This document shows positions 1 through 9,187 of a DNA stretch of 64,000 bases, one piece after another. The stretch spans positions 310,001-374,000 of the forward strand of contig NZ_JBPOFB010000002.1 of assembly GCF_051251565.1 (NCBI RefSeq), given 5' to 3'. The notes beneath the pieces are model-generated. The model made no database searches, was not told where the DNA came from, and worked only from the letters and a program-made list of their open reading frames with translations. The translations under genes were made by a program, and so were the position numbers. Origin of the DNA: Marivita sp051251565 (GTDB lineage: Bacteria > Pseudomonadota > Alphaproteobacteria > Rhodobacterales > Rhodobacteraceae). Position 1 is the first letter of the stretch, and the number at the start of each line of letters is the position of its first letter.

Positions 1-431
1 AGCGCCTCACGGTTGCCGCGCACCGGCACTGGCGGCGTGGCCATGCGCAAATCCCGCAGCATGTGCAACATGCGCCCTGCGGCGATTGCCATATCGCTGA
101 AATGGATGATGTCCTGTTCCCACCATTCGCCCAAACGATTTGCGGCGGCCGCGATATAGGACAGGCACAACGTCTGGTGCGACGCACCATTCTCGTGCGC
201 ACGCCGCAGGATCATATTCGCCTCAGTCGCGCTTGGATTGGTAAGCGCCATAGAAAACGCATCAAGATCAGCGTTACTGATCTCTGACCGCGAATTACGC
301 GAAATATGCGACAATCGAGTTATCACTTCTTGAGCCATGACAAGAAGTGACGCATCGGATAGCCGTGGAACTTGTCCGTGTGCATCGTCGTCGATGGCAC
401 GGACAAAGATCGGTATGTCTGTCGTTAGCAT
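1..431 (-). CDS. Cobalamin (B12)-binding-type regulator, N-terminal part, partial
   Basis: Only the first 143 codons lie in the window; the gene continues beyond position 1. The start ATG at 431 has a strong Shine-Dalgarno (GGAGG, 7 nt before the ATG). The visible part is helical and contains LGEWWEQD at about residues 100-107, followed by a helix with phases like IHFSDMAIAAGRMLHMLR. This is the pattern of the four-helix cap that precedes the B12-binding domain in MtbC1/AerR/PpaA-type proteins. In phototrophic alphaproteobacteria such proteins act as light- or redox-linked regulators through bound cobalamin. The B12-binding His motif itself is outside the window, so the assignment rests on the cap only. 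It could instead be an unrelated helical regulator. Confidence 0.6.
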   Translation of the reverse strand, partial: MLTTDIPIFVRAIDDDAHGQVPRLSDASLLVMAQEVITRLSHISRNSRSEISNADLDAFSMALTNPSATEANMILRRAHENGASHQTLCLSYIAAAANRLGEWWEQDIIHFSDMAIAAGRMLHMLRDLRMATPPVPVRGNREA

Positions 432-550
432 AGTTTGGCCTCCAACGCGCTGAGCGCAGAAACCCCTCGTCCCCGATTCAACATGCCACGGCAAGAACAA
501 AGCTGCAATGCACCTTTATTGCGGCACCAGAAATCTGCCCGTTTGCCGGA

Positions 551-1261
551 TCAATCCCGTCGGCGCACCATCAGTTGGTTGTTTGGCCCGCGCTTAACCT
601 CAAGCACTTTCATGTCCGCGACCAGATCGCTCAGCTTGCGCTTGCCATAGGTGCGGGTGTCGAAATCCGGGTTGGCAGACACGATATGTTGCCCCAACTG
701 GCCCAAGCGGTACCACTCGTCGTCCTGATCAATCGCATCCATCGCCTTGAGGATCAGGTTGCGCGCCTCGTTCAGGTTAGAGGCCTTGACCGGTTTCGCC
801 TCCGTGGTGCCGACATCGGCCCCAGTTTCAAGGTTCTCCAAAAAGATGAATCGTTTGCAGGCGCGGCGGAACGCTTCGGGTGTTTTTTGCATTCCCATGC
901 CGAACACATCCAAGCCTTGTTCGCGCAATCGCTGCGCCAATCGGGTGAAATCGCTGTCGGAACTGACCAGAACGAATCCGTCAAAGCGCCCCGTGTGCAT
1001 CAGGTCCATCGCGTCGATCACCAGCGCGATATCGCTGGCATTCTTGCCCACGGTGTTGGCGGGCTGGTGATGCGGCACAAGGCCGAATTCGGCCTGAACC
1101 TTGGACCAGCCGGACATCTGCTGGCTTGAGAAATCGCCGTAACAGCGCCGAACACTGGCCTCGCCCAAAGATGCAATCTCGTCAAAGATGGCGCGCGTGT
1201 ATTTCGGAGACGTGTTATCCGCGTCAATCAGAACCGCAAGAAGAGGCGGGTTTTCGGACAT
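551..1261 (-). CDS. NYN-domain putative RNase with C-terminal OST-HTH/LOTUS domain
   Basis: 236 residues. Residues ~8-140 form a NYN (PIN-like) nuclease fold: LIDADNTSP near the N terminus, then NASDIALVIDAMD and VLVSSDSDFTRL, which supply the conserved acidic residues of the metal site. Residues ~165-236 fit an OST-HTH/LOTUS RNA-binding winged helix. The family is thought to cleave or process RNA; the substrate here is unknown. I chose the ATG at 1261 because the protein similarity begins there; an open frame continues 37 codons upstream into the end of the gamma-glutamyltransferase gene but looks non-coding. It lies immediately downstream of that gene on the same strand. A second NYN protein of another subfamily is at 41551. 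Confidence 0.85.
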   Translation of the reverse strand: MSENPPLLAVLIDADNTSPKYTRAIFDEIASLGEASVRRCYGDFSSQQMSGWSKVQAEFGLVPHHQPANTVGKNASDIALVIDAMDLMHTGRFDGFVLVSSDSDFTRLAQRLREQGLDVFGMGMQKTPEAFRRACKRFIFLENLETGADVGTTEAKPVKASNLNEARNLILKAMDAIDQDDEWYRLGQLGQHIVSANPDFDTRTYGKRKLSDLVADMKVLEVKRGPNNQLMVRRRD

Positions 1262-1368
1262 GAGGGAAATCCCTTGATCAGTATGGTCTGGGGCCTGGTG
1301 CAGCGGACCCAGCTTTGGTGTGGGGGCAGGCGGCACAGCATCGACGCCCGCAGTCCTCGTCTGACAGA

Positions 1369-3177
1369 TCACTCGCCAAGCGCAATCCCCTCGCGCCGTG
1401 GATCGGCCCCGCCCGTCAGGGTGTCTGCGATGGCGATGGCGTGCAGACCTGAATTCAATCCACGCACGCTCACCTCATATCCAAGCGCGGTCAGCGCCGG
1501 TTCAAGATCAGCAGCTGTCGTGCCTTCTTCGACATCATAGGTGCCGAACCGATTGACCAGATGCGGCATCGCAACCGCCTGTTGCACGTCCATACCCCAA
1601 TCCACATGCGCAATGATCGCCTGCGTGACATAGCCGATGATCCGGCTGCCGCCCGGCGATCCGATCACCAGCGACGGTACGCCGTCGGTGAGCACGATGG
1701 TCGGGGCCATGGATGACCGGGGCCGTTTGCCCGGCTCAAGCCGGTTGGCAATGGGGCGCCCATCCGCATGGGTGCGGAACGAGAAATCCGTCAGTTCATT
1801 GTTGAGCAGGAACCCCCGCACAAACAGCCGCGACCCGAACCCGTTCTCAATCGTGGTCGTCATCGACAAAGCGTTGCCATAGCTGTCCACGATAGAAATA
1901 TGCGAGGTCGAGGGAAGCTCAAGGCTCTCGTCCGGGGCCAGCAGCATCGCGTGGTCCCATTCCGGCGATCCGGCAGAGACCTCGGGCAACGCATCGTCAC
2001 CCTGCAAAAGCTGCCCGCGCTCTTGCAGATAGGCAGGTGCGACAAGCCCTTTGGTGGGCATCGGCACAAAATCAGTGTCGGCCATGTAAACCCCGCGATC
2101 CGCAAAGGCGAGCCGCGACGCATCACCGATCAGTCGCCACGCCTCGGCACTGTCAGGGCCAAGTGCTGCAAGGTCATAGCCGTCCAGCATGCCAAGGATC
2201 TGCCCCAATGTCAGCGCCCCGGACGATGGTGGGCCCATGCCGCAGACGTCGTGTGCGCGGTAAGGCACGCAGACAGGCGCGCGTTCCTTGACCGCATAAA
2301 GCGCCAAATCGGAAGCGGACAAAACGCCGGGATTGCCAGCAGCGGTGCGCACGGTTGCCACGATGTCAGAGGCGATTGGGCCGGTGTAGAACGCCTCCGC
2401 CCCTCCCGCCGCGATCAGGCGCAGCGTGTGTGCATATTCCGCATTGACCAGCGTGTCGCCCGCGGCAATGGGTGCGCCATTGGGAAAGAAATACGCGTGC
2501 GTTGCGCGGAACCAGCCAAGGCGATCTGTGTCGCCTTCAACCAGTTCGGCCAACCGTGGCGACACGGTAAAGCCGCCCTCGGCCAGATCAATCGCTTCAG
2601 TGAACAGACCCGCCCAATCGGACCGGCCCCATGTGTCATGCGCGGCCTGCATCAATGCGGGCGTGCCCGGCGTGCCCACAGACCGCCCGCCAACAACCGC
2701 GTCGAAAAAGCCCATCGGCTCTCCATCCTCGGTCTGAAACAGGGTCGGTGTTGCCGACAGGGGCGCGGTTTCGCGCCCGTCCAGTGTTGTCACCTCGCCC
2801 GAATTGGCATCGTACCAAACCAGAAACGCGCCCCCACCAAGGCCAGAGCTTTGTGGCTCGACCAAACCAAGAACCGCTTGTACGGCCACCATCGCATCGG
2901 CGGCTGTCCCGCCCTCGCGCAGCACCCGTGCCCCGGCCTCGACCGCCAAGGGGTTCGCTGCGGCGACCATCCAGTCCTGTGCCTCAACCGGAATGCCCGC
3001 CGCCTTGGCCTCAAGCGCGGCAAGTGCAGCATCTGATACAGAACCAAACGCAGGTGTGGCTTGGGTTGTGGCTTCGGGTGCGACAGTGTCCGTCGCCTCT
3101 TGTGCGACCGACGCTGTGGTCACCGCAAAGGCAAGAGCAGCAGAGACGGCCAACGCTGGTTTGGAGCAAAGTCGCAT
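1369..3177 (-). CDS. ggt: Gamma-glutamyltransferase precursor
   Basis: 602 residues with an N-terminal signal peptide (charged start, hydrophobic stretch, A-Q cleavage region near residue 26), so periplasmic. It hydrolyses or transfers the gamma-glutamyl group of glutathione and related compounds. The family processes itself autocatalytically into two subunits at a Thr; here that is the Thr in PSTSHISIVD, aligned with TTHYSVVD of the E. coli enzyme. The substrate-loop motifs PRSSMAPTIV and GSPGGSRII are intact. Length is normal. The start ATG has AAGGAGA 7 nt upstream. The next gene in the transcript direction is the NYN protein. The glutathione-dependent formaldehyde dehydrogenase upstream gives a loose glutathione theme, but a terminator separates them. 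Confidence 0.93.
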   Translation of the reverse strand: MRLCSKPALAVSAALAFAVTTASVAQEATDTVAPEATTQATPAFGSVSDAALAALEAKAAGIPVEAQDWMVAAANPLAVEAGARVLREGGTAADAMVAVQAVLGLVEPQSSGLGGGAFLVWYDANSGEVTTLDGRETAPLSATPTLFQTEDGEPMGFFDAVVGGRSVGTPGTPALMQAAHDTWGRSDWAGLFTEAIDLAEGGFTVSPRLAELVEGDTDRLGWFRATHAYFFPNGAPIAAGDTLVNAEYAHTLRLIAAGGAEAFYTGPIASDIVATVRTAAGNPGVLSASDLALYAVKERAPVCVPYRAHDVCGMGPPSSGALTLGQILGMLDGYDLAALGPDSAEAWRLIGDASRLAFADRGVYMADTDFVPMPTKGLVAPAYLQERGQLLQGDDALPEVSAGSPEWDHAMLLAPDESLELPSTSHISIVDSYGNALSMTTTIENGFGSRLFVRGFLLNNELTDFSFRTHADGRPIANRLEPGKRPRSSMAPTIVLTDGVPSLVIGSPGGSRIIGYVTQAIIAHVDWGMDVQQAVAMPHLVNRFGTYDVEEGTTAADLEPALTALGYEVSVRGLNSGLHAIAIADTLTGGADPRREGIALGE

Positions 3178-3244
3178 TATGGTTCTCCTTGCAGGCGAAC
3201 AGAAAGCAGACGCACGGGTTGCCCTGCATACTGGGGCATCAGGC

Positions 3245-3269
3245 GTGAAAAGAGGGGCAGTTGCCCCTC
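3245..3269 (-). terminator. Intrinsic terminator after formaldehyde dehydrogenase
   Basis: Perfect stem GAGGGGCA / TGCCCCTC (3252-3259 with 3262-3269) and a 2-nt loop. Read on the minus strand it is followed by TTTT. It lies 13 bases past the stop of the dehydrogenase gene and before the ggt start. Confidence 0.75.
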
Positions 3270-3281
3270 CGTCAGACGGCG

Positions 3282-4394
<1,113 letters not shown>

Positions 4395-4487
4395 GGGGCG
4401 TCTCCCTTGGTCTTGAGTGTCGAATGACCCTTGCGGCAAACGCGCGTCTTTGCAACCGTTGGGTACGGTTTAATAAGGAGAAGATAG

Positions 4488-4781
4488 ATGCGGACATTTA
4501 TTTTGATGGGTCTTTCACTGGGTTTGGCTGGGTGCATGGCACTTCCGCCCGAACCGCAACCCCTGCAACGCCCCACCGCAGAGCTGGGCAGCGACACATG
4601 CGGTGCCGCGGGTGTGTCGAACCTCATGGGTGCGCCCCGGTCGGTGGTTGAATTCGTGACACTGGAACAGCCCAAGCGCATCGTCGGGGTTGAAGACACC
4701 ATGACCACGGATTTTGATCCGACGCGGGTGAACTTTACCATCGGTGCAAGCGGCGTTGTGACAAACATCAGCTGCGGCTAG
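4488..4781 (+). CDS. I78-family peptidase inhibitor, lipoprotein
   Basis: 97 residues. Signal peptide ending in the lipobox LAGC (Cys16), so probably lipid-anchored in the envelope. The mature part carries DTCGAAGVSNLMG and ends DPTRVNFTIGASGVV with a final Cys-Gly, matching the I78 (elastase-inhibitor-like) fold, in which two cysteines bridge and an exposed loop blocks serine proteases. Strong RBS AAGGAG 7 nt before the ATG. It is transcribed divergently from the formaldehyde dehydrogenase and stands alone. The natural target protease cannot be read from the sequence. Confidence 0.82.
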   Translation: MRTFILMGLSLGLAGCMALPPEPQPLQRPTAELGSDTCGAAGVSNLMGAPRSVVEFVTLEQPKRIVGVEDTMTTDFDPTRVNFTIGASGVVTNISCG

Positions 4782-4819
4782 GCGGCGCGGGCGGCTTGCA
4801 TGCGGCTGGGGATGGTGTA

Positions 4820-4834
4820 GAACGAAAGCGGAAC
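4820..4834 (+). promoter_or_regulatory. LexA (SOS) box upstream of imuB
   Basis: GAAC-GAAAGCG-GAAC, an exact match to the alphaproteobacterial LexA operator GAAC-N7-GAAC. It ends 19 bases before the imuB ATG at 4854, in a 72-base gap, so it almost certainly controls imuB directly. It also shows that imuB here has its own SOS promoter rather than being read from an upstream imuA. Confidence 0.85.
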
Positions 4835-4853
4835 ATTTGCTGCCGCGAGTCCC

Positions 4854-6521
4854 ATGCCCAACCGCCGTATCCTGTCCATCTGGTTTCCCCGGCTGGCCGC
4901 CGAACGCCATATCAGGCGCGACCCCAATCTGGGCGAAGTGCCGTTTGCCGTCGTGCGCGATGTCGGGCAGGCGCAGGTTCTGGCGTCGCTGTCCCCCTTG
5001 GCCGAGGCGGCCGGGCTGTATGACGGCCAGCCCCTGCGCGATGCCCATGCGATGTGCGCCGACCTGCTGACACGGCTGTCCAACCCCCATGCCGAGGCGG
5101 CGTTTCTGGGGGTGTTGCACCGCTGGGCGGGCAAGTTTTCGCCTTGGGTCGCGCGCGAGGAACCAGACGCGCTGGTGCTCGATCTGACCGGTTGTGCACA
5201 TTTGTTCGGCGGCGAAGACAATCTGGCGCGCCATGTGGAACAGGATTGCACCGATCTGGGCCTCTCGGTGCATCTGGGGATGGCCGACACGCTGGGCGGC
5301 GCATGGGCGCTGGCGCGGTTTGGCGGCGGGCAGGGCGGCGCGCATCACCGCACTGGCGATGCAATTGACCAAGAGGCGCGCGCGACCCGGTCCCGCGCAG
5401 GCAAGCGGCGGCACTGGGAACGCGGCGGCGCGGCTCCGGCGATCACGCTGACCGGGATACAGGGCCGCACCCGCATCGCCGCGCCCGGCGAAACCTACGC
5501 CGCACTGGCCCCGCTGCCGATTGCGGCGCTGCGGCTGGAAGATCATTCCATGAAACAGCTCTCCCGCCTTGGCCTGCGCCGGGTGAAAGACCTTGTCGAC
5601 CAACCCCGTGCCGGGCTGGCCCGCCGCTTTGGCCGCGGTCTGGTGGCGCGCATGGATCAGGCGTTGGGCGCTCTTCCTGAACCGGTCAGCCCGGCCCCAC
5701 CCCCCGACCGCTTTGCCACAAGGATCAGTCTGCCCGATCCCATCGGTCTTGAGGAAGACGTGATGGCCGCCATTGACCGGCTCTTGCCCCGTCTCTGTGA
5801 CGGGTTGCGCAACAAGGGGCGGGGTGCGCGGACCCTGCGCTTCGAGGCGTATCGCGCCGACGGGACCATGCAGTGGATGAACGTCACGATGGCCAAGCCG
5901 TCGCATGATCCCGACCATATCCGTCCTCTCTTGCGGCTCAAGGTCGAGGACCTGGATGCGGGCTACGGCATCGACATGCTGCGGCTTGAGGCGGTGCTGC
6001 ACGAACCCATCCACCTGCGTACCGCGTCCGGCCATCTTGAGGCAGCCGAGGACGGGCGCGCGCGCATGGCCGGGTCAAAGCCCGGATCGCTGGACCAGTT
6101 GATTGGACGGCTGGGCACACGGCTTGGGGTCGAGGCGATCACCCGTGTACAGCCCGCAGACAGCCATATCCCTGAAAAGACATGGGTCACTGTCGCCGCC
6201 GCGTGGTCAGAACCGGCCACGCATTGGCCGCAGCGTGGAAAACGGCGTCCGCTGCGCATGTGGGTGCCGGAACCGGTGATGGTGGCAGACATGCCACGCC
6301 TGCCCGAAACCTTCCGCTGGCGTGGCCGCATCCACCGCGTGCACAGCACCCGAGGCCCGGAACGCATCGCGCCGGAATGGTGGCTCGACGATCCCGGCTG
6401 GCGCAGCGGCCAGCGCGACTATTGGGAGGTCATCACCAAGGACGGCCAACGCCTCTGGCTGTTCTACGCCCATGGCGCAGCGAAATCCTCTGGCTGGTTC
6501 TGTCAGGGTGCGTTTGCGTGA
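4854..6521 (+). CDS. imuB: ImuB, Y-family polymerase-like mutagenesis factor
   Basis: 555 residues. ImuB is the adaptor of the ImuA-ImuB-DnaE2 mutasome, binding the beta clamp and recruiting DnaE2 for SOS-induced translesion synthesis. The fold is that of Y-family polymerases (palm/fingers in the first ~250 residues, helix-hairpin-helix and little finger after), but the catalytic acidic residues are absent, as is normal for ImuB: the N-terminal strand reads LSIWFPRLAAERH and the second site reads LDLTGCAHLFGGE. The ATG at 4854 has only a weak RBS. A canonical SOS box lies 19 bases upstream. Neither imuA nor dnaE2 is adjacent: the I78 inhibitor is upstream and a DUF2794 gene downstream. They may be elsewhere in the genome. 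Confidence 0.88.
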   Translation: MPNRRILSIWFPRLAAERHIRRDPNLGEVPFAVVRDVGQAQVLASLSPLAEAAGLYDGQPLRDAHAMCADLLTRLSNPHAEAAFLGVLHRWAGKFSPWVAREEPDALVLDLTGCAHLFGGEDNLARHVEQDCTDLGLSVHLGMADTLGGAWALARFGGGQGGAHHRTGDAIDQEARATRSRAGKRRHWERGGAAPAITLTGIQGRTRIAAPGETYAALAPLPIAALRLEDHSMKQLSRLGLRRVKDLVDQPRAGLARRFGRGLVARMDQALGALPEPVSPAPPPDRFATRISLPDPIGLEEDVMAAIDRLLPRLCDGLRNKGRGARTLRFEAYRADGTMQWMNVTMAKPSHDPDHIRPLLRLKVEDLDAGYGIDMLRLEAVLHEPIHLRTASGHLEAAEDGRARMAGSKPGSLDQLIGRLGTRLGVEAITRVQPADSHIPEKTWVTVAAAWSEPATHWPQRGKRRPLRMWVPEPVMVADMPRLPETFRWRGRIHRVHSTRGPERIAPEWWLDDPGWRSGQRDYWEVITKDGQRLWLFYAHGAAKSSGWFCQGAFA

Positions 6522-6534
6522 CCCTGAAACAGCT

Positions 6535-6670
6535 GGGGACGAAACGTTGCAAAGCATTCCGTCCCTTTCTTCAAAGAAAGCGCGGACCGTGACACGTTGG
6601 GTCACCCGCTGCAAAACCTTTCCAAAAGGTTAAAGGGACCGAAGCGGACCCAATGTTTCGCGTGCGAAAC
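6535..6670. other. Hairpin-rich intergenic segment downstream of imuB
   Basis: Several short perfect inverted repeats follow the imuB stop: GGGACG..CGTCCC (6536-6565, followed by TTTCTT), CTTTCTT-CA-AAGAAAG, AACCTTT..AAAGGTT, and GTTTCGC-GT-GCGAAAC (6655-6670, A-run on its right). The first looks like a weak terminator for imuB; the last could terminate in the other direction. No gene is visible in this gap. Confidence 0.45.
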
Positions 6671-6761
6671 AAAAGGGCCAAACCGGACCTAATTCCCACA
6701 CCGGACACCGACCTGCGCTAAAATGCTTGATTTCGCCCAAGGGCTGCACACATCATGTAGA

Positions 6762-7103
6762 ATGAACAGCATTACTCCGTTCCCGACACATCCGGGCGCC
6801 ACCGAACAGGTCGCCTTTCACCGCACGGAGCTGGGTGTGATCCTGTCTCTCTATGGGCGCATGGTCGCGGCGGGGGAATGGCGCGATTACGGCATCTCGA
6901 CATTGCGCGAGGTCGCGGTGTTCTCGGTGTTTCGGCGCACGGCGGAAAACCCGCTCTATCGCATCGAAAAGCGGCCCAAGCTGCGCAGCAAGCAGGGGCA
7001 ATACGCGGTGATCGGCATTGACGGGCAGGTGCTCAAACGCGGGCATGACCTGCGCACGGTCCTGCGGGTGCTTGAACGCAAGCTCATTCGCGCGGTTGAA
7101 TAA
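6762..7103 (+). CDS. DUF2794 family protein
   Basis: 113 residues from the ATG at 6762 (an in-frame ATG at 6723 would add 13). The core TELGVILSLYGRMVAAGEW, then DYGIS and the end VLKRGHDLRTVLRVLERKL, match the alphaproteobacterial DUF2794 family, a small soluble protein of unknown function. Neither candidate start has a good Shine-Dalgarno; I prefer 6762 because family members begin just before this conserved core. It lies between imuB and zapE on the same strand, 41 bases before zapE. Confidence 0.8.
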   Translation: MNSITPFPTHPGATEQVAFHRTELGVILSLYGRMVAAGEWRDYGISTLREVAVFSVFRRTAENPLYRIEKRPKLRSKQGQYAVIGIDGQVLKRGHDLRTVLRVLERKLIRAVE

Positions 7104-7144
7104 GACCTCTCCACAATCCTGATCAGACGCGGTAATCGGCGGGC

Positions 7145-8203
7145 ATGATGACTTTGCCCGACATCTACGCCGCCCGTGTGGCCGATGGCACGCTGACCCG
7201 CGACTCCGCGCAGGACGCCGCGTTGCCGGAATTCGAACGCATCCGCGATGCGCTTGCGCAGCCCGTCAAACGGGGGCTTTTCCGCAAACCGCCCGAGCCA
7301 CCCAAGGGGCTGTACCTGTGGGGCGGCGTGGGGCGCGGCAAGTCGATGCTGATGGACCTGTTTGTCCAAAGCCTTAATGTGCCTGCGCGCCGGGTGCATT
7401 TCCATGCCTTCATGCAGGAAATCCACGCTGCCATTCACAAGGCACGGCAGGACGGGGTCGAGGACGCGATCAAGCCGGTTGCAAAATCGGTGTCCGATAG
7501 CGTCCGCCTGCTGGCCTTCGATGAGATGCAGATCACCGACATCACCGACGCGATGATCGTGGGGCGGTTGTTCGAAAAGCTGTTCGCTGCGGGCGTCGTG
7601 GTGGTGACCACGTCGAACCGGGTGCCGGATGACCTTTACAAGGACGGCTTGAACCGACAGATCTTTCTGCCCTTCATCGACAAGCTCAAGGCGCAGATGG
7701 TGGTGCATGAACTCGCCTCGCCCACCGATTACCGACAGGATCGTCTTGCAGGGGCGCAGGTCTATTTCACCCCGAATGACTCAGTCGCCAAGACCGAGAT
7801 CAACCGCATCTGGCACGAACTGACCCAAGGCGAACACCACAGCCTGACCCTGCATGTGCAGGGGCGCGAGATTGAATTGCCACGTTTTCACAACGGGGTG
7901 GCGCGGGTGAAATTTTACGATCTCTGCGGCAAGATGCTTGGCCCTGCGGATTATCTTGCGCTGGCTGATGCAGTGCGGGTGCTGATCATCGAAGACATCC
8001 CGCGTCTGAGCCGTCAGAACTTCAACGAGGCCAAGCGCTTTGTCACCCTGATCGACGCTTTGTACGAGGCTCGCGTGCGGTTGATCGTGTCGGCGGCGGC
8101 AGAGCCCGAAATGCTTTATATCGAAGGCACCGGAACGTTCGAATTCGAACGTACAGCAAGCCGCTTGCGGGAAATGCAGGCTGACGGCTGGGGCGACCAA
8201 TAA
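7145..8203 (+). CDS. zapE: Cell division protein ZapE (AFG1-like ATPase)
   Basis: 352 residues. P-loop ATPase of the AFG1 family; the bacterial member ZapE acts at the division septum on FtsZ and the mitochondrial homologue extracts or feeds membrane proteins for degradation. Walker A is GGVGRGKS at about residues 60-67, Walker B is LLAFDEMQ, and the sensor region VVTTSNRVPDDLYKDG is conserved. Two ATG codons are adjacent at the start (7145 and 7148). In many relatives mdh follows this gene; here a 354-base gap follows and then a minus-strand operon. Confidence 0.9.
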   Translation: MMTLPDIYAARVADGTLTRDSAQDAALPEFERIRDALAQPVKRGLFRKPPEPPKGLYLWGGVGRGKSMLMDLFVQSLNVPARRVHFHAFMQEIHAAIHKARQDGVEDAIKPVAKSVSDSVRLLAFDEMQITDITDAMIVGRLFEKLFAAGVVVVTTSNRVPDDLYKDGLNRQIFLPFIDKLKAQMVVHELASPTDYRQDRLAGAQVYFTPNDSVAKTEINRIWHELTQGEHHSLTLHVQGREIELPRFHNGVARVKFYDLCGKMLGPADYLALADAVRVLIIEDIPRLSRQNFNEAKRFVTLIDALYEARVRLIVSAAAEPEMLYIEGTGTFEFERTASRLREMQADGWGDQ

Positions 8204-8557
8204 GCAAAAAAAAGAGGTCCCGAAGGACCTCTTGAGCTGCTCGATATTCTCGCCTGTCTTCAGGTCCTTGCTTTGCCTTACGTCGATAGAGGCGCGAGGG
8301 ACGCGCCAGAGGTCGGGCCGTTCTGGATTTGGTGGTTTTCGGGGTGATGTGCGCCGGACCCTTCAGAAGCCAAGATTGGCCCCAAATTGACACTATAGAT
8401 ACTCAATACCACCTTAAAAACCCCCGTCTCGTGATTGCTTTTTCAGAAAATCACGAAGTCTGTAAGCCTTGTGCCATAGTGATTCGCACCGGTCAACATT
8501 TAGCTGACCGAAAGGCAAACATTTCCAGTAATGCCAGGTTTGACTAGATGTTGTGGT
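8204..8557 (-). ncRNA. Non-coding gap; candidate minus-strand small RNA or long 3' UTR
   Basis: This 354-base stretch lacks a convincing gene. On the minus strand it has two structured elements: a hairpin TCGTGATT..AATCACGA (8429-8456) followed by GGGGGTTTTT, which could end the LysM operon, and the UUCG terminator at 8205-8232. The ~200 bases between them therefore look like an independent transcript. I do not recognise tmRNA, 6S, SRP RNA or RNase P signatures. A GTG-started frame (8393 leftwards) crosses it but runs straight through the terminator stem into antisense zapE, so it is unlikely to be a protein. No clear promoter was found. Confidence 0.35.
8205..8232 (-). terminator. Strong intrinsic terminator with UUCG loop
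   Basis: Read on the minus strand: AGAGGTCC-TTCG-GGACCTCT followed by a run of T. The 8-bp perfect stem, UUCG tetraloop and U-tract are textbook. It ends transcripts arriving from the right, not zapE transcripts, although it begins two bases after the zapE stop. The nearest minus-strand coding gene ends 325 bases away. Confidence 0.85.
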
Positions 8558-9187
8558 TCAGCGTGTGGGCAGTTTCAGGACCATTCCGGGCTTGAGACTG
8601 TCTTGGCTGGGCATGATGTCCGAATTGCTCCGAAAGATTTCGCCAGACATTTCGGTGTTGCCATAAACGTCGCGCGCAATGCTCAAAAGCGTGTCTCCTG
8701 GGCGCACGAAATAGGAACCTGACGTCGGGGCGCGCCGTGCATCGGTGCGCACCGGTTCGATCTGGGTCACGTTGGATGGCGCAGGGGCACTGGCGATGCT
8801 GCGCTGCACGACGCTGTGCAAAAGGCTGCCCGGTTCGCCGGGGGCCGGGGCTTCGCCGGTGGTGACGGATTTCAGGTTTGAAATCGCACTGAAGGTCATA
8901 TCGCGCATATTGGTTGGGTCTTGGGGGGCCTGCACTGACGGTGTCTCGACACTCCGTACAGGGGCGATCACGGGCGCGACCACAGCGATATCGCGTGTGG
9001 GGGCGGTGACTGAGGGCATCGGGTCGGCGGTGCGCGTCACGCTGGTTTGGGTCGCGGGATCGGGGAGGATCTCTGCGTTGCGCGGCGATCCGGGTTGAAA
9101 CACGACCAGTATGATCGTCAGCGCCAGAAAGGCAGTGCCCATTAAGGCCATGCGGATCAATCCGCTAGTCTTGTATGCATCTGTCAT
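8558..9187 (-). CDS. LysM-domain membrane-anchored protein
   Basis: 209 residues. One N-terminal transmembrane segment (~residues 13-31), then a ~120-residue Pro/Ala/Thr-rich low-complexity linker, then a single C-terminal LysM domain (~158-207: YFVRPGDTLLSIARDVYG to GMVLKLP). LysM binds N-acetylglucosamine-containing glycans such as peptidoglycan, so this protein probably tethers the inner membrane to the wall from the periplasmic side. Its ATG overlaps the stop of the upstream rhodanese-like gene (ATGA), so the two are translated together. No enzymatic domain is present. Confidence 0.8.
   Translation of the reverse strand: MTDAYKTSGLIRMALMGTAFLALTIILVVFQPGSPRNAEILPDPATQTSVTRTADPMPSVTAPTRDIAVVAPVIAPVRSVETPSVQAPQDPTNMRDMTFSAISNLKSVTTGEAPAPGEPGSLLHSVVQRSIASAPAPSNVTQIEPVRTDARRAPTSGSYFVRPGDTLLSIARDVYGNTEMSGEIFRSNSDIMPSQDSLKPGMVLKLPTR

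Noticed and set aside
1768..3036. A 422-codon plus-strand frame across ggt
   Set aside because: Arg/His-rich with no motif, and exactly antisense to a complete gamma-glutamyltransferase with all its conserved motifs.
4515..6035. A 506-codon open frame antisense to imuB
   Set aside because: High GC gives long frames opposite real genes. Its composition (many Gln, His, Arg and Gly without domain motifs) is non-protein-like, while the plus strand encodes a clear ImuB.
8043..8393. A 116-codon frame on the minus strand crossing the zapE terminator
   Set aside because: Starts with GTG, no RBS, and passes through an intrinsic terminator stem into antisense zapE. A non-coding RNA is a better reading.
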